Positions 9,401 to 18,461 of a stretch of DNA of 64,000 bases are shown here, piece after piece. The position numbers and the translations under genes were made by a program. This stretch comes from Lachnospiraceae bacterium (GTDB taxonomy: Bacteria; Bacillota; Clostridia; Lachnospirales; Lachnospiraceae), in the NCBI GenBank assembly GCA_022766245.1, contig JALEPL010000018.1, positions 1-64,000 of the forward strand, in the 5' to 3' direction. The notes under the pieces are model-generated. The model saw only the letters and a list, made by a program, of their open reading frames with translations, searched no databases and was not told the DNA's origin. Every line of letters starts with the position of its first letter. The first letter of the stretch is position 1.

Positions 9401-9653
9401 GCAGTTCCGTAAATTGTGCTATAGCAAAGATAAACCTGTAATGGAATTGTTCCAGAAATTCTTTGTGCGAACAAATAATGCGAAAGATATGCAGTTCTAT
9501 TCGGAACTATTGAACATAGCAATTAAGTCTATCAAAGGTGACGAGGAGTCAAAAGCAACGCAGATGGCGTTTGATTTCGGTGGTTTCAATAATGCATTTG
9601 CAGATGAAACCGCAGATGACTTTGAGCTGATTTCCTTTTTGGTTGTGGAGTAG
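6468..9653 (+). CDS. SNF2-like helicase with PLD-like N-terminus
   Basis: The 1061-residue protein has an N-terminal region resembling a weak phospholipase D-like domain (IQGSSALEVS near residue 140), then an SF2/SNF2 helicase: DFQKD Q-motif-like start, Walker A in ADSVGLGKT (about 267), DESH box (about 355), SATPVNNSL, and motif VI QRFGRIDRIGS (about 805). Such proteins use ATP to move on double-stranded DNA. Proteins of this type are often annotated as helicase-related beside DUF4391 and type III mod/res genes, which is the order here. The N-terminal H-x-K of true PLD nucleases is not seen, so that part may be a structural or binding domain. Confidence 0.85.
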   Translation: MINAINSNEQMIQKVNEVLQNKKDAVVNIVNDKLTISVFSLLERNLQNVKEINFVIRDVKFLPHQSEIAHEFEINPTDVLFNAYDITEKNKLKHFSQARSMHDFIEKHVNIRRVNTGIRIGGNILIIDDDFMIQGSSALEVSQKRSRDYFNNINFDTILTGSAEKEQIIGALSTFKQIWYNEQVSVDYKEELLSSLQYVYKEHAPEFLYYFTLNELFGNQLDIGVERFERDSVRFKKTEIWNALYDFQKDCVVSAIRKLNTYGGCIIADSVGLGKTFEALAIIKYFEIGMNRVLVLTPAKLYDNWNSFRGDYKDSFLHETFNYRIMFHTDLSRYSGMSRSGQDLKKFDWGLYDLVVIDESHNFRNRNDRYDENDQLVMTRYARLMQDVIKHGNNNTKVLMLSATPVNNSLVDLKNQISIITRDNDAAFEEEGITSVENLLRRSSACINSWQKQPNHQKDELLDSLPSDFYKLLEMMTISRSRKHITSYYGNKGVGKFPEKNQPDTLNSDIDTKGELLHFNETNELLEALILSVYTPTRYIKEQYKRLYIEKYSLKGKHGGDMNFDIQSSGMIVLHRFNLFKRLESSVYSFEETLRRLLEKIERTEQLLMKGTGNVIEEDADFDADDSEDVYIEGKYEIDVRHLRVDDYLEDLASDKCIIGEIYKSAKTILEEDRDQKLQDLMGVIKKKVLETPYNEGNRKVLVFTAFADTADYLYKKLSGEMLKLGVYTACVTGKGVVTNNKLVDKDFNSVLCAFSPVSKMKKEIPANEQIDLLIGTDCISEGQNLQDCDTVINFDIQWNPVSLIQRFGRIDRIGSKNSCIQMVNFFPAMELNEYLGLEARVKGKMTTLNLVSTGDEDVLTPEMNDFYFRKRQLERLHDEVIDIEDANDNISLTDLNMNEYLNELSEYIQNFPEVKKIPRGVYSVTDGGSQGVLFCFKHRNDANKPKSDSSLYPYYLIYMKNNGEVLYGNGQAREVVKQFRKLCYSKDKPVMELFQKFFVRTNNAKDMQFYSELLNIAIKSIKGDEESKATQMAFDFGGFNNAFADETADDFELISFLVVE

Positions 9654-9686
9654 CTTAAGGCTTTCAAGATTTGGAGGTGGCGTTGT

Positions 9687-10403
9687 ATGTTCAATTTGCC
9701 TGACGTATATAAATTAGATGTCAGCATGGCTTTGAAGGACTTCATTCCTAGAGATGTAAAACCAAATGATAAGAAAAGAATTAAAGATGCTGTAAAATCT
9801 GTAAAGCTGGAGTATCAGATTGCAGGAGAAGAGATCCCGTCTGTGATAAATGAGGAATATAGGTGTCAGGTTATCCAGTTCTATGATATAGAGGTAGAAA
9901 ATATTAAGGATGCAAAATTTCTGGCATCTACTTACCAAAACCTTATAAAACCTTTCTGTGTACTACATATGTATGACATGAAAGACGAAGTATATTCGTT
10001 GGCAATTAAGCGACTCAATCAGACGGATAATACGCAGATCGTAATGGAACAGAGTTTGGTTACACAAGCATTTATGCTGAATGTACCAGATAGTTCAAGA
10101 GAGCGATTTTTGACATATGTTGATTTCGTACAGATAAAAAACAAGCAAGATAAAGTAAGTCTATATAAAGAATGGTTCTATAAAGTGTATATGCTTCAAA
10201 ATGAAAATGCATATGCCAAGGTGGATACAGTACTAGAGAGCAATTTCTGGTATGATTCTGTTAGAACTGCCCAGATAGCTTTGAAATATGTGGAGTTGGT
10301 AAAGCAAAGGGAGAGTCTGAAAAAAGCAGTCACAAATGCAGAACGCATGAAAATAAATAAAGGGATAAAGGCAGCAATACAAGAATTGTCAGAAAGTATA
10401 TAG
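9687..10403 (+). CDS. DUF4391 domain protein
   Basis: This 238-residue protein matches the general layout of DUF4391 proteins: an N-terminal MFNLPDVYKLD start, a beta-rich middle (CQVIQFYDIEVENI, KPFCVLHMYDM) and a helical C-terminus rich in Lys/Glu. DUF4391 has no established activity, but it repeatedly lies between an SNF2-like helicase and a type III Mod gene, as here. The start has GGAGG 9 bases upstream and lies 33 bases after the helicase stop. Assignment is from recall of the family pattern and context. Confidence 0.7.
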   Translation: MFNLPDVYKLDVSMALKDFIPRDVKPNDKKRIKDAVKSVKLEYQIAGEEIPSVINEEYRCQVIQFYDIEVENIKDAKFLASTYQNLIKPFCVLHMYDMKDEVYSLAIKRLNQTDNTQIVMEQSLVTQAFMLNVPDSSRERFLTYVDFVQIKNKQDKVSLYKEWFYKVYMLQNENAYAKVDTVLESNFWYDSVRTAQIALKYVELVKQRESLKKAVTNAERMKINKGIKAAIQELSESI

Positions 10404-10430
10404 TGGTAGGTGATTAGTATAAAAGTGGTT

Positions 10431-11123
10431 ATGTCTAAATATTTAATGCTAAATGGGAAGAATGCATTCCCAAATGTGACCTATGAAGATTTTTTAATAG
10501 AGGTTATCAATGGTTCAAAGTTTTTCAGAAGTAAGTGTAGTTTTATGGAACACTATATGTTAACGACCGAGCAGTCAAATGGAGAGGATGATGCTTATAC
10601 TACTGATTACCAGTTGGACTTTAAATTGTTGGTTGGCGAAAATGTCATGAGAGTACGCAACAGAAATATGCCAGAGGTTGATTATAGCCAAACATCACAA
10701 GGTTTTGTGTTTACCAAAACCAAAAAACAGGTGGAGAGTATTCCTGATGAGACGATATTAAGCGACCTTGAAAAATACAGTATTGAAGATTTACGAAATG
10801 CACAATATGTTAACAATACAATAAAAAGTGTTGTGAAAAACATTGAGAAACCTAAAAACTTATTTATGTATTATCCGTATGAATTTTTGAATGTCGGTGT
10901 ATTAGAATATAATTTATGTATACCTAAGGTTTTGAATGCATTTAATAACCTTTTGACGTATAGAGATGAATTGAATCTTGGAAAAGATACCTTTGTTTGT
11001 ATTAAGGTTAATAGTGAATTTGAAATTTTTGAGTGGGAAAATGGAAAGTTGGAATATAGGGACCGGGTAAATGAGTATTTATGCTCAAATTATTTGGGAT
11101 TGAAGGCATATTCCGTTTATTAA
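10431..11123 (+). CDS. Unknown protein of the restriction cluster
   Basis: I do not recognise this 230-residue protein. It is AT-rich, has no signal peptide, membrane segment or clear catalytic motif, and looks like a mixed alpha/beta cytosolic protein (FMYYPYEFLNVG, TFVCIKVNSEFEIFEWENGK). The same frame is open from a GTG at 10410, with another GTG at 10425; no candidate start has a strong site, and AGGTGA at 10409-10414 fits 10425 best, so the start is uncertain by up to 7 codons. It sits tightly between DUF4391 and mod1, so it is likely part of the same operon and may be a specificity or regulatory partner. Confidence 0.65.
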   Translation: MSKYLMLNGKNAFPNVTYEDFLIEVINGSKFFRSKCSFMEHYMLTTEQSNGEDDAYTTDYQLDFKLLVGENVMRVRNRNMPEVDYSQTSQGFVFTKTKKQVESIPDETILSDLEKYSIEDLRNAQYVNNTIKSVVKNIEKPKNLFMYYPYEFLNVGVLEYNLCIPKVLNAFNNLLTYRDELNLGKDTFVCIKVNSEFEIFEWENGKLEYRDRVNEYLCSNYLGLKAYSVY

Positions 11124-11153
11124 AATATGATTATTGAAATGGAGGAGTTCCTA

Positions 11154-13088
11154 ATGGATTATCAAAAGACACCCAAAAAAATCAATGATATTGTTGGTGA
11201 TAATGTGAGAAAATTAGCTGAGATTTTTCCTTTTGCAGTAAAAGATGGAGAAGTTGATTTTGAGGCTTTGAGAGAAGAATTAGGTCAGTTCACGGAAGTT
11301 GGTAATGAAAAATATGAGCTTACTTGGGCAGGCAAGAAGAATGCTAAAAAGATTGCTCAGGAAGATGTTGTCGGAAGAACTTTGAAATTTATTCCACAGG
11401 ATAGCAAGAATGCAGATACTACAGAGAATCTTTATATTGAAGGTGATAACCTGGAAGTGTTGAAGTTACTTCGCCAGAATTACTATGGCTCAGTAAAAAT
11501 GATATACATAGATCCACCCTACAATACGGGAAATGATTTTGTGTATAATGATTCATTTGTTATGGACAAGAAATCTGCTGACATTGTTGATGGGGTAAAA
11601 AGTAAAAGTGGAGAATCATACACAGTGAATAAAATGTCACAAAATCGCTTTCACGCAAATTGGTTAAATATGATTTATCCACGTTTAAAAATAGCAAAGG
11701 ATTTTTTGACAGAGGATGGAGTTATTTTTGTTTCTATAGATGATAATGAATATGATAACTTAAAATTAGTGTGTGATGAAATATTTGGTCGATCTAATTT
11801 TGTCGCAAATATTGTATGGAAATCAACTGCAGGGTCAAATACAGGGACAAATATTATTACAGTTACAGAAAATATATTGTTATATGCAAAAAATATTTCA
11901 CAATGTCAATTTAATATGCAACCTATTTTAGACGCAGATAAGTATGTAAATAGAGATGAGTATTACGAGAGAAGAGGTGGCTTTATCCTTAACAAATTGG
12001 ATAGAAGAATGACTGGGTCACATTACTCAGAGGCGTTAAATTATCCAATTGAAGCGCCAGATGGGACTATGGTTTATCCGGGAGGAACGCTGCAATCAAA
12101 TAACGAAAATTGGAATTATAGGTGGTCTGAGGAAAAAGTAAAATGGGGATTAAAAAATGGTTATATTGTATTTAAAAAGTTCAATGATAAGTGGAATGTG
12201 TATTTTAAGCAGTATCTCAATGTGGATAATAATGATGAATTAATTGATAGAAGTATTCCTTATCAGAATGTTATTAAATTGGAACAATTTGGAACAACAC
12301 AAGGAACCAAGGAAATTATGGACTTATTAGGAAATAAGTATTTTGATTACGCTAAACCATCAGGATTAATAAAATACTTGGTAAAATTTATATGTAATGA
12401 TTCTGATTTAATTCTCGATTTTTTTAGTGGAAGTGCGACAACAGCACATGCAATAATGTCCTTAAATGCGGAGGAAAATAAAAAAAATAGATATATTCTA
12501 GTCCAGTTGCCTGAAGAATGTAATGAGAAAAGTGAAGCTTGGAAGGCTGGTTTTTCAAACATTTGTGAAATTGGTAAAGAACGTATTCGACGTGCAGGAG
12601 AAAAGATTAAGCAGGAACATCTGGATGCTGATGTTGATATTGGTTTTAAAGTATTTAGGGAAGCCGATACAAATATCAAATGGAATTCACTTATGGATAT
12701 AGGACAGATTGACATTACTCAATTGGAAACGTCACCGGACACAATTGATTTTATGCCAAATACAAAGGATGTAGATGTAGTGTATGAATTAATGTTAAGG
12801 CAAAGAAATGTACCGTTATCATCAAGGATAGAACGAATGTTCGGGGGGGGGTATTCTCGCACTTTCCTTTATGCGGATAGCTACTTGGTATGTCTTGAGA
12901 CAAAAATTACAGAGGAGTTAATTGATAAACTGGCAGGGATAGATCCACTGCCGATAAAATTCATTTTCAGAGACTCGGCATTCCAGGATGATATTGCATT
13001 AAAGGACGAAACATTTCGGCGTTTAAGGGCGTTAATTGAAAAGAATAGTGGAATGAACAAAATGGCATATACAGTAGAATTTATTTGA
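11154..13088 (+). CDS. mod: Type III DNA methyltransferase Mod, first copy
   Basis: This 644-residue enzyme transfers a methyl group from SAM to adenine in a short asymmetric site and gives the Res partner its specificity. The catalytic DPPY is at residues 120-123 and the SAM-binding FxG loop (LDFFSGSATTAHAI) near 422-428, so DPPY precedes FxG as in beta-class Mods. The region between them (about 225-400) is the target recognition part. The start at 11154 follows GGAGGAG and is preferred to the ATG at 11127. A run of nine G at 12843-12851 (residues 564-566) could switch the C-terminus on or off. It is paralogous to the next gene, with similar ends and a different middle. Confidence 0.9.
   Translation: MDYQKTPKKINDIVGDNVRKLAEIFPFAVKDGEVDFEALREELGQFTEVGNEKYELTWAGKKNAKKIAQEDVVGRTLKFIPQDSKNADTTENLYIEGDNLEVLKLLRQNYYGSVKMIYIDPPYNTGNDFVYNDSFVMDKKSADIVDGVKSKSGESYTVNKMSQNRFHANWLNMIYPRLKIAKDFLTEDGVIFVSIDDNEYDNLKLVCDEIFGRSNFVANIVWKSTAGSNTGTNIITVTENILLYAKNISQCQFNMQPILDADKYVNRDEYYERRGGFILNKLDRRMTGSHYSEALNYPIEAPDGTMVYPGGTLQSNNENWNYRWSEEKVKWGLKNGYIVFKKFNDKWNVYFKQYLNVDNNDELIDRSIPYQNVIKLEQFGTTQGTKEIMDLLGNKYFDYAKPSGLIKYLVKFICNDSDLILDFFSGSATTAHAIMSLNAEENKKNRYILVQLPEECNEKSEAWKAGFSNICEIGKERIRRAGEKIKQEHLDADVDIGFKVFREADTNIKWNSLMDIGQIDITQLETSPDTIDFMPNTKDVDVVYELMLRQRNVPLSSRIERMFGGGYSRTFLYADSYLVCLETKITEELIDKLAGIDPLPIKFIFRDSAFQDDIALKDETFRRLRALIEKNSGMNKMAYTVEFI
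12843..12851 (+). repeat. Nine-G tract inside mod1
   Basis: Nine consecutive G, read as Gly-Gly-Gly in frame, in an otherwise AT-rich gene. Gain of one G meets a stop after about 10 codons (TAG after TGCGGA); loss of one G meets a stop after about 24 codons. The second Mod has no such run at the matching place. Confidence 0.85.
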
Positions 13089-13160
13089 TGTTATGTTGCA
13101 TCTGATTTACTTGTGATATGTCAGAGTCATAGTGCTGAAAATGGGAAATTGGAGGACACT

Positions 13161-15113
13161 ATGGAAGATAAAAAAGTAAATCAGGGTATTAGCAATACCG
13201 TCAACGAGCAGGTTAGAAAATTGGAAAGTTTGTTTCCGTCAGTAGTGAAGGATGGAGAAGTGGACTTTGAGGCGTTGAAGGAAGAGTTAGGTAAATTTGC
13301 AGAAGTTGATAGCGAAAAATATGAGCTTACATGGGCAGGGAAAAAGAGAGCAAAAAAGATTGCGAAGGAAGATGTGGTTGGAAGAACTCTGAAATATATC
13401 CCAGAAGAAAGTAAGAATGCAGATACAACGGAGAACCTATATATTGAAGGGGATAATCTAGAGGTGTTAAAACTTCTTCGTCAGAATTATTATGGCATGA
13501 TAAAAATGATTTATATTGACCCACCATATAATACGGGAAATGATTTTATTTATAAGGATTCATTTACAATGTCATCATCTGAAGCTGATATTGCTGACGG
13601 ATCAAGGGATGAACTTGGAGAACGATACGTCATAAATTATAGTTCGCAAAATAGATTTCATGCAAATTGGCTTAATATGTTATATCCTAGATTGCTAATT
13701 TCCAAGGATTTTTTGCATGATAAAGGTGTTATTTTTATATCCATTGATGATAATGAAATGTCTGACCTAAAAAAAATATGTGACGAGATTTTTGGGGAAT
13801 CTAATTTTATTGCAGAGTTTGTTGTTGCATCAAATTCAACTAAAAATAATTCTAAATATGTTTCAATTTCACATGAATATATTTTGTGTTATGCAAAAAA
13901 TAAAGCTAACTTACAAGAAGAATGGAAGGTTAAGAAAAACAATGTTGATGAATACTATTCGCGAGCCATGCAGTTAGTAAAGAAAGGATTAGATCAAGAG
14001 ACAATACATGAGGAATTATTAACACTTGTTAAATATCCCAGATTTTATGATTTAGATCATTACACATATGCTGATGAAAAGGGAATTTATCAGACGGATA
14101 ATCCAGGAGGAGTATCGAATGGAAATATTGAGAGCGAAATAATACATCCTGTGACTAAAAAGGCATGTGCTAAACCTAATGGTGGCTGGAGATACAAGGA
14201 AGATGAGCTTCGAAGGATGGAAAGAGAGGGTCTACTTGCTTTTGGAGCAGATGAAACGGTTGTTCCAAGGGTAAAGCGTTATTTAAGTGATTATATATAT
14301 CAGGTTCCTAAATCGGTATTGTTTTTTGATTCACAAGGGAGTACAAAATGGTTAAAGAGTAACAGAATTCCTTTCGATTTCGCAAAGGCTGTAGAACTTA
14401 TGAAATATATTATTTCAATTTCGGATGAAGATGCAATCGTTTTAGATTATTTTTCAGGCTCCGCAAGTACAGCGCATGGTGTTTTTCGGCAAAATATTGA
14501 GGATAATGGACGAAGAAAATTTATTTTGGTTCAATTGCCGGAAATATGTGAAGATAAGTGCGAAACATCCACGAAAGCTTATAATAACATCTGTGAAATT
14601 GGTAAAGAAAGAATTCGAATAGCAGGAGATATAATTAAACAGGAAAATATTGATGCAGACATAGATGTCGGTTTCAAAGTATTTCGTGTAGCAGACACCA
14701 ACATTAAATGGAATTCTCTTATGGATGAAGGACAGATTGATTTGACACAAATTGAGATGACACCAGATCAACTGGATTTTATGCCAGGTGCCAATGATGT
14801 AGATATTGTTTATGAACTTATGCTTCGCCAACGAGATGTGCCATTATCCGAATCATTGGATCAGTTATCTGATATTGGCGACCGTACATATCTCTATGCT
14901 GGCAGTTTCCTTGTCTGTCTTGAGACAGAGATTACAGAGAAATTAATTGGCAAATTGGCAGAGCTCGACCCGTTACCGATTAAGTTTATTTTTAGAGATT
15001 CTGCTTTTAGGGACGATATTGCATTAAAGGATGAGACTTTTAGAAGATTGAAAGCGCTGGTGGAGAAAAATGCAGGAACCAACAAACCTGCCTACACGGT
15101 AGAGTTCATTTAA
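13161..15113 (+). CDS. mod: Type III DNA methyltransferase Mod, second copy
   Basis: A 650-residue paralogue of the preceding Mod. DPPY is again at residues 120-123 and the FxG loop reads LDYFSGSASTAHGV. Residues about 1-220 and the last 200 are very similar to the first copy (shared GRTLK, NADTTENLYIEGDNLEVLKL and AYTVEFI ends), while the middle (about 225-420) is unrelated, which points to a different target site. The start at 13161 has GGAGGA 5 bases upstream; the ATG at 13113 does not. It is followed by a 160-base gap before res that holds only short scraps, probably decayed coding sequence. Confidence 0.9.
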   Translation: MEDKKVNQGISNTVNEQVRKLESLFPSVVKDGEVDFEALKEELGKFAEVDSEKYELTWAGKKRAKKIAKEDVVGRTLKYIPEESKNADTTENLYIEGDNLEVLKLLRQNYYGMIKMIYIDPPYNTGNDFIYKDSFTMSSSEADIADGSRDELGERYVINYSSQNRFHANWLNMLYPRLLISKDFLHDKGVIFISIDDNEMSDLKKICDEIFGESNFIAEFVVASNSTKNNSKYVSISHEYILCYAKNKANLQEEWKVKKNNVDEYYSRAMQLVKKGLDQETIHEELLTLVKYPRFYDLDHYTYADEKGIYQTDNPGGVSNGNIESEIIHPVTKKACAKPNGGWRYKEDELRRMEREGLLAFGADETVVPRVKRYLSDYIYQVPKSVLFFDSQGSTKWLKSNRIPFDFAKAVELMKYIISISDEDAIVLDYFSGSASTAHGVFRQNIEDNGRRKFILVQLPEICEDKCETSTKAYNNICEIGKERIRIAGDIIKQENIDADIDVGFKVFRVADTNIKWNSLMDEGQIDLTQIEMTPDQLDFMPGANDVDIVYELMLRQRDVPLSESLDQLSDIGDRTYLYAGSFLVCLETEITEKLIGKLAELDPLPIKFIFRDSAFRDDIALKDETFRRLKALVEKNAGTNKPAYTVEFI

Positions 15114-15273
15114 GGAGAGGAGTATATGTTGGAGAAGTATCTCTTTAGACCCAGATTTACTTGAAAAAATGTGTGAGGATTTTGGAGGAATAGCAGAAAG
15201 GCGAGAAATCTGAGAGGGTTTTTCGAATTTTGGAGCCTAAGTAAAGAAAAGTTGCAAGAAGAAGGTGAGATAG

Positions 15274-18200
15274 ATGGCTAATCATATTATATTTCAATTC
15301 GAGGATGATCTTGACTATCAGATGCAGGCAATTCACTCTACGATAGAGTTGTTCAGAGGCTTGTCAAGGCAGATAGATGGTATATATAGACCAAGCCGTA
15401 TTCGTAAAATTGGTGAAGGAGATCCAGTTAGAAATCCGGATATTGTTGTTGGAACTCGTTTAATTGAGAATCTCAGAAAAGTACAATTATCCAATAATTT
15501 GTTTGCAGATAATGATTTAGTAGAGGGAAAGAACTTTACAATTGAAATGGAAACCGGTACAGGAAAGACTTATGTGTATTTGCGCACCATTTTGGAATTA
15601 CATAGGGAATATGGATTTAAAAAATTTATGATTGTTGTTCCATCTATTGCTATTCGCAAAGGTGTTGAAAAATCCATGGAGCAACTGTCTGAACACTTTA
15701 GGAGACTATACAATATTGATATTCTAAAGCACTGTTTTATTTACGACAGCAACAACCCAAAGCAGATTAGTTCAAAGTTGGTGGAAAGCAATGATTTGAG
15801 TATCTGTGTGTTAAATATTCAGGCATTTAATAAGGACACCAACAAAATACGTAAAGAGGATGAATACGGGCAAAATTTGTGGGAGGACATTAAATATATT
15901 AAGCCAATCGTTGTGATCGATGAGCCACAGAAGATTGAAGGGACTGCAAAGAAAAAGTCAAAATCGTTAGAGGCTATTGAGGAGTTACAGCCGTTGTTTA
16001 CTTTGCGTTATTCCGCCACACATAAGCAACTGTATAATCAGATTTATAAATTGGATTCTTATGCGGCATACCAAAAGAATTTAGTTAAGAGAATTGTGGT
16101 GAAAACTGTGCATGGGGTAATACCAAAGGATTATCCATACGTACGGTATCTGTCTTTTACGTCAGATTTGAAAGCAAAAATAGAAATCTTTTCTCAGGAG
16201 CAGGGTGGAACGATTCGCTTTAAATCTTTTAATGTAGGAGGTGCGGCATCTCTGGAAGAATTATCTGGAGGTTTGGCACAATATAAAGATTATCGTATTG
16301 CTGAAGAACCACATAAGCTGAAACCATTATCTATTGCGACAAAAGAGGGATTCTTTCTTTTGTCGCAGGGACATAGTAATTACGAGATTGAAAAAAATGA
16401 GGCTGTGCGAATTCAAATAAGATTGGCGATTCAGAATCATTTTACAAAACAACTTAACATAATTCGCCAAGGTAAGAAAATAAAAGCATTGACATTATTT
16501 TTTATCGACTCTGTTGATAAAGTGCGTGATGATACTGCTCCTGATGGACGGGGAGAGTATCTGCGAATATTTGACGAAGAATATAGGGAATATGTCAGTA
16601 CCCATGCACATGAGTTGGAGAAGTACAAGGAGTTTTTCCCTGATTATATGAATGTCCAGGCTGTCAGAGAGGGGTACTTTGCCAGAGATAAGAAAAACAA
16701 TGTTGTAGATGTGGATGGATGGGATTCGGAGCTTGATGAAAGTAGCATGAAGATTAAGGCGAAGTCACAAGAGGATATTGATAGAGGGATCAGTTTGATT
16801 CTAGAAAAGAAAGATGAATTAATTTCTTTTGACGAACCGCTTGCTTTTATTTTTTCTCATTCAGCACTGAGAGAGGGATGGGACAATCCGAATGTTTTTA
16901 CGCTTTGTACGTTAAAGTCTGGAGGCTCGGATATTGCAAAGAAACAGGAGATTGGTCGAGGACTAAGATTACCGGTTGACATTACAGGCAACCGATGCAT
17001 TGATAAGAGAATAAACGAATTGACAGTCATTGCGAATGATTATTATGATCATTTTGCAGCGGCACTTCAGAAAGATTTCAATGATAACATGCACTTTGAT
17101 AAGAACGAAGTTACTGCTGAAATTTTAATTTCTACGTTGAAGACATCAGGAGTTCCTACGGAAAGGGTAACGCCGGAATTAGTGGATACCTTTAAGGAGG
17201 AATTGATATCGGCGGGGGTTATGAATTCTGACAATATTTTAAAAGGATCTGCAGACCAGATTACCAAAGCTTTCGACAATATGGTTTTTTTCGATGACAC
17301 ATTGCATGAACATGCAGAGATTATAAAGAAGAAATTCCAGGAATTAATGGTTCAGAAGGGGACGAGAAAGATTGATATTGTCAATGGGGATAATGAACCA
17401 TATCGAAATAGAGTGAGAGCTTATGTGACAGAGGGTGAGTTTAACAAAATTTATATAGGGCTTCGCCAAAATCTTATGAAACGAACGATTTACAAGTTCA
17501 AAATTGATAAGGATCAATTTATTGAAAATTGCATTTTTGACATTAATCAAATGCTGCTGTTCAAAAAGGCAACAAATGAATATAAGGTGGAAACCGGAAG
17601 AGCAACGTATAATCAAGCCGAAATGTTTATCATGGAAGAAACCGGATATGATGATAAGCAATTGGAAATAGAAATCAGCTCTGCGGAAAAATCAGATTTT
17701 GAAATTGCGAACTTTATTATGCATCATACGATGATACCCCGCCTAGCTATTTTCAAGATTATTCAGGGAATAGACAAGAGAGAGTTACTAAACAATCAGG
17801 ATATTCTGGATAGTGTGACACAACTTATTTTACAGAAACTCAATGACACCAAGGCTGCGAACATTACTTCATATGAAGTGATTAACGGCTATGAGTTGGC
17901 GGAAGGGAACATTTTTGAGTTAGATACAATTTCTGCTGAAGATTTTGAACAGGAGTGGAGAGTTTTTCAAGCAAAAACTGACAGAAGCTCTGCCATGAAT
18001 GAATATTACAAAATGGATAGTGAAGGTGAAGCAGAGTTTGCCCATAAATTAGAAAATAATACAAATGTGTTGTTGTTTACTAAGCTCAAGAAGGGTGGAT
18101 TTGTGATTGATACACCATACGGAAATTATAGCCCAGATTGGGCGGTTGTCTGCAAAAAAGAAGCATTGACTGATGAATCTGTAGGCATCTATTTCATTGT

Positions 18201-18369
18201 GGAGACAAAGGCAGGAAAGTCAGAGGCTAATCTTCAAGATGTGGAACGGAACAAGATTCGCTGTGGTAAGCTTCATTTCAAGGCTGTGTCTGATCAAATC
18301 AAATTTGATTGGGTAAATAGTTATGAAGATTTCCGCAGTAAATTCGGGGTAGCGGAAAGTAATTATTAA
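15274..18369 (+). CDS. res: Type III restriction enzyme Res subunit
   Basis: The 1031-residue protein is the ATP-dependent restriction partner of type III Mod. It has Walker A METGTGKT (about 92-99), a DEPQ box (216-219) typical of Res, the RYSATH motif, and motif VI EIGRGLRLPV (about 565). Near the C-terminus a PD-(D/E)XK nuclease is visible as SPDWAVV followed by FIVETKAGK. Type III enzymes cut after head-to-head sites meet. Start follows AGAAGGTGAGA. Only one Res serves two Mods, so the Mods may compete for it. The residues expected for helicase and nuclease are present, so the gene looks intact. Confidence 0.92.
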   Translation: MANHIIFQFEDDLDYQMQAIHSTIELFRGLSRQIDGIYRPSRIRKIGEGDPVRNPDIVVGTRLIENLRKVQLSNNLFADNDLVEGKNFTIEMETGTGKTYVYLRTILELHREYGFKKFMIVVPSIAIRKGVEKSMEQLSEHFRRLYNIDILKHCFIYDSNNPKQISSKLVESNDLSICVLNIQAFNKDTNKIRKEDEYGQNLWEDIKYIKPIVVIDEPQKIEGTAKKKSKSLEAIEELQPLFTLRYSATHKQLYNQIYKLDSYAAYQKNLVKRIVVKTVHGVIPKDYPYVRYLSFTSDLKAKIEIFSQEQGGTIRFKSFNVGGAASLEELSGGLAQYKDYRIAEEPHKLKPLSIATKEGFFLLSQGHSNYEIEKNEAVRIQIRLAIQNHFTKQLNIIRQGKKIKALTLFFIDSVDKVRDDTAPDGRGEYLRIFDEEYREYVSTHAHELEKYKEFFPDYMNVQAVREGYFARDKKNNVVDVDGWDSELDESSMKIKAKSQEDIDRGISLILEKKDELISFDEPLAFIFSHSALREGWDNPNVFTLCTLKSGGSDIAKKQEIGRGLRLPVDITGNRCIDKRINELTVIANDYYDHFAAALQKDFNDNMHFDKNEVTAEILISTLKTSGVPTERVTPELVDTFKEELISAGVMNSDNILKGSADQITKAFDNMVFFDDTLHEHAEIIKKKFQELMVQKGTRKIDIVNGDNEPYRNRVRAYVTEGEFNKIYIGLRQNLMKRTIYKFKIDKDQFIENCIFDINQMLLFKKATNEYKVETGRATYNQAEMFIMEETGYDDKQLEIEISSAEKSDFEIANFIMHHTMIPRLAIFKIIQGIDKRELLNNQDILDSVTQLILQKLNDTKAANITSYEVINGYELAEGNIFELDTISAEDFEQEWRVFQAKTDRSSAMNEYYKMDSEGEAEFAHKLENNTNVLLFTKLKKGGFVIDTPYGNYSPDWAVVCKKEALTDESVGIYFIVETKAGKSEANLQDVERNKIRCGKLHFKAVSDQIKFDWVNSYEDFRSKFGVAESNY

Positions 18370-18461
18370 AAGTCAGATTTTTCATTACTAGAAATCAGAA
18401 ATTGAGAATATGGGAAATGGTGTGATAATCATAAAAGAGGACGTTAGGATGGTAAAAGTTT

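Noticed and set aside
12843..12851. Programmed ribosomal frameshift at the G run
   Set aside because: The zero frame continues normally through the run and gives a full Mod with the expected C-terminus, so a frameshift is not needed; length switching is the better explanation.
15114..15273. Small gene between mod2 and res
   Set aside because: Frames are all under 50 codons and broken; it looks like decayed sequence.
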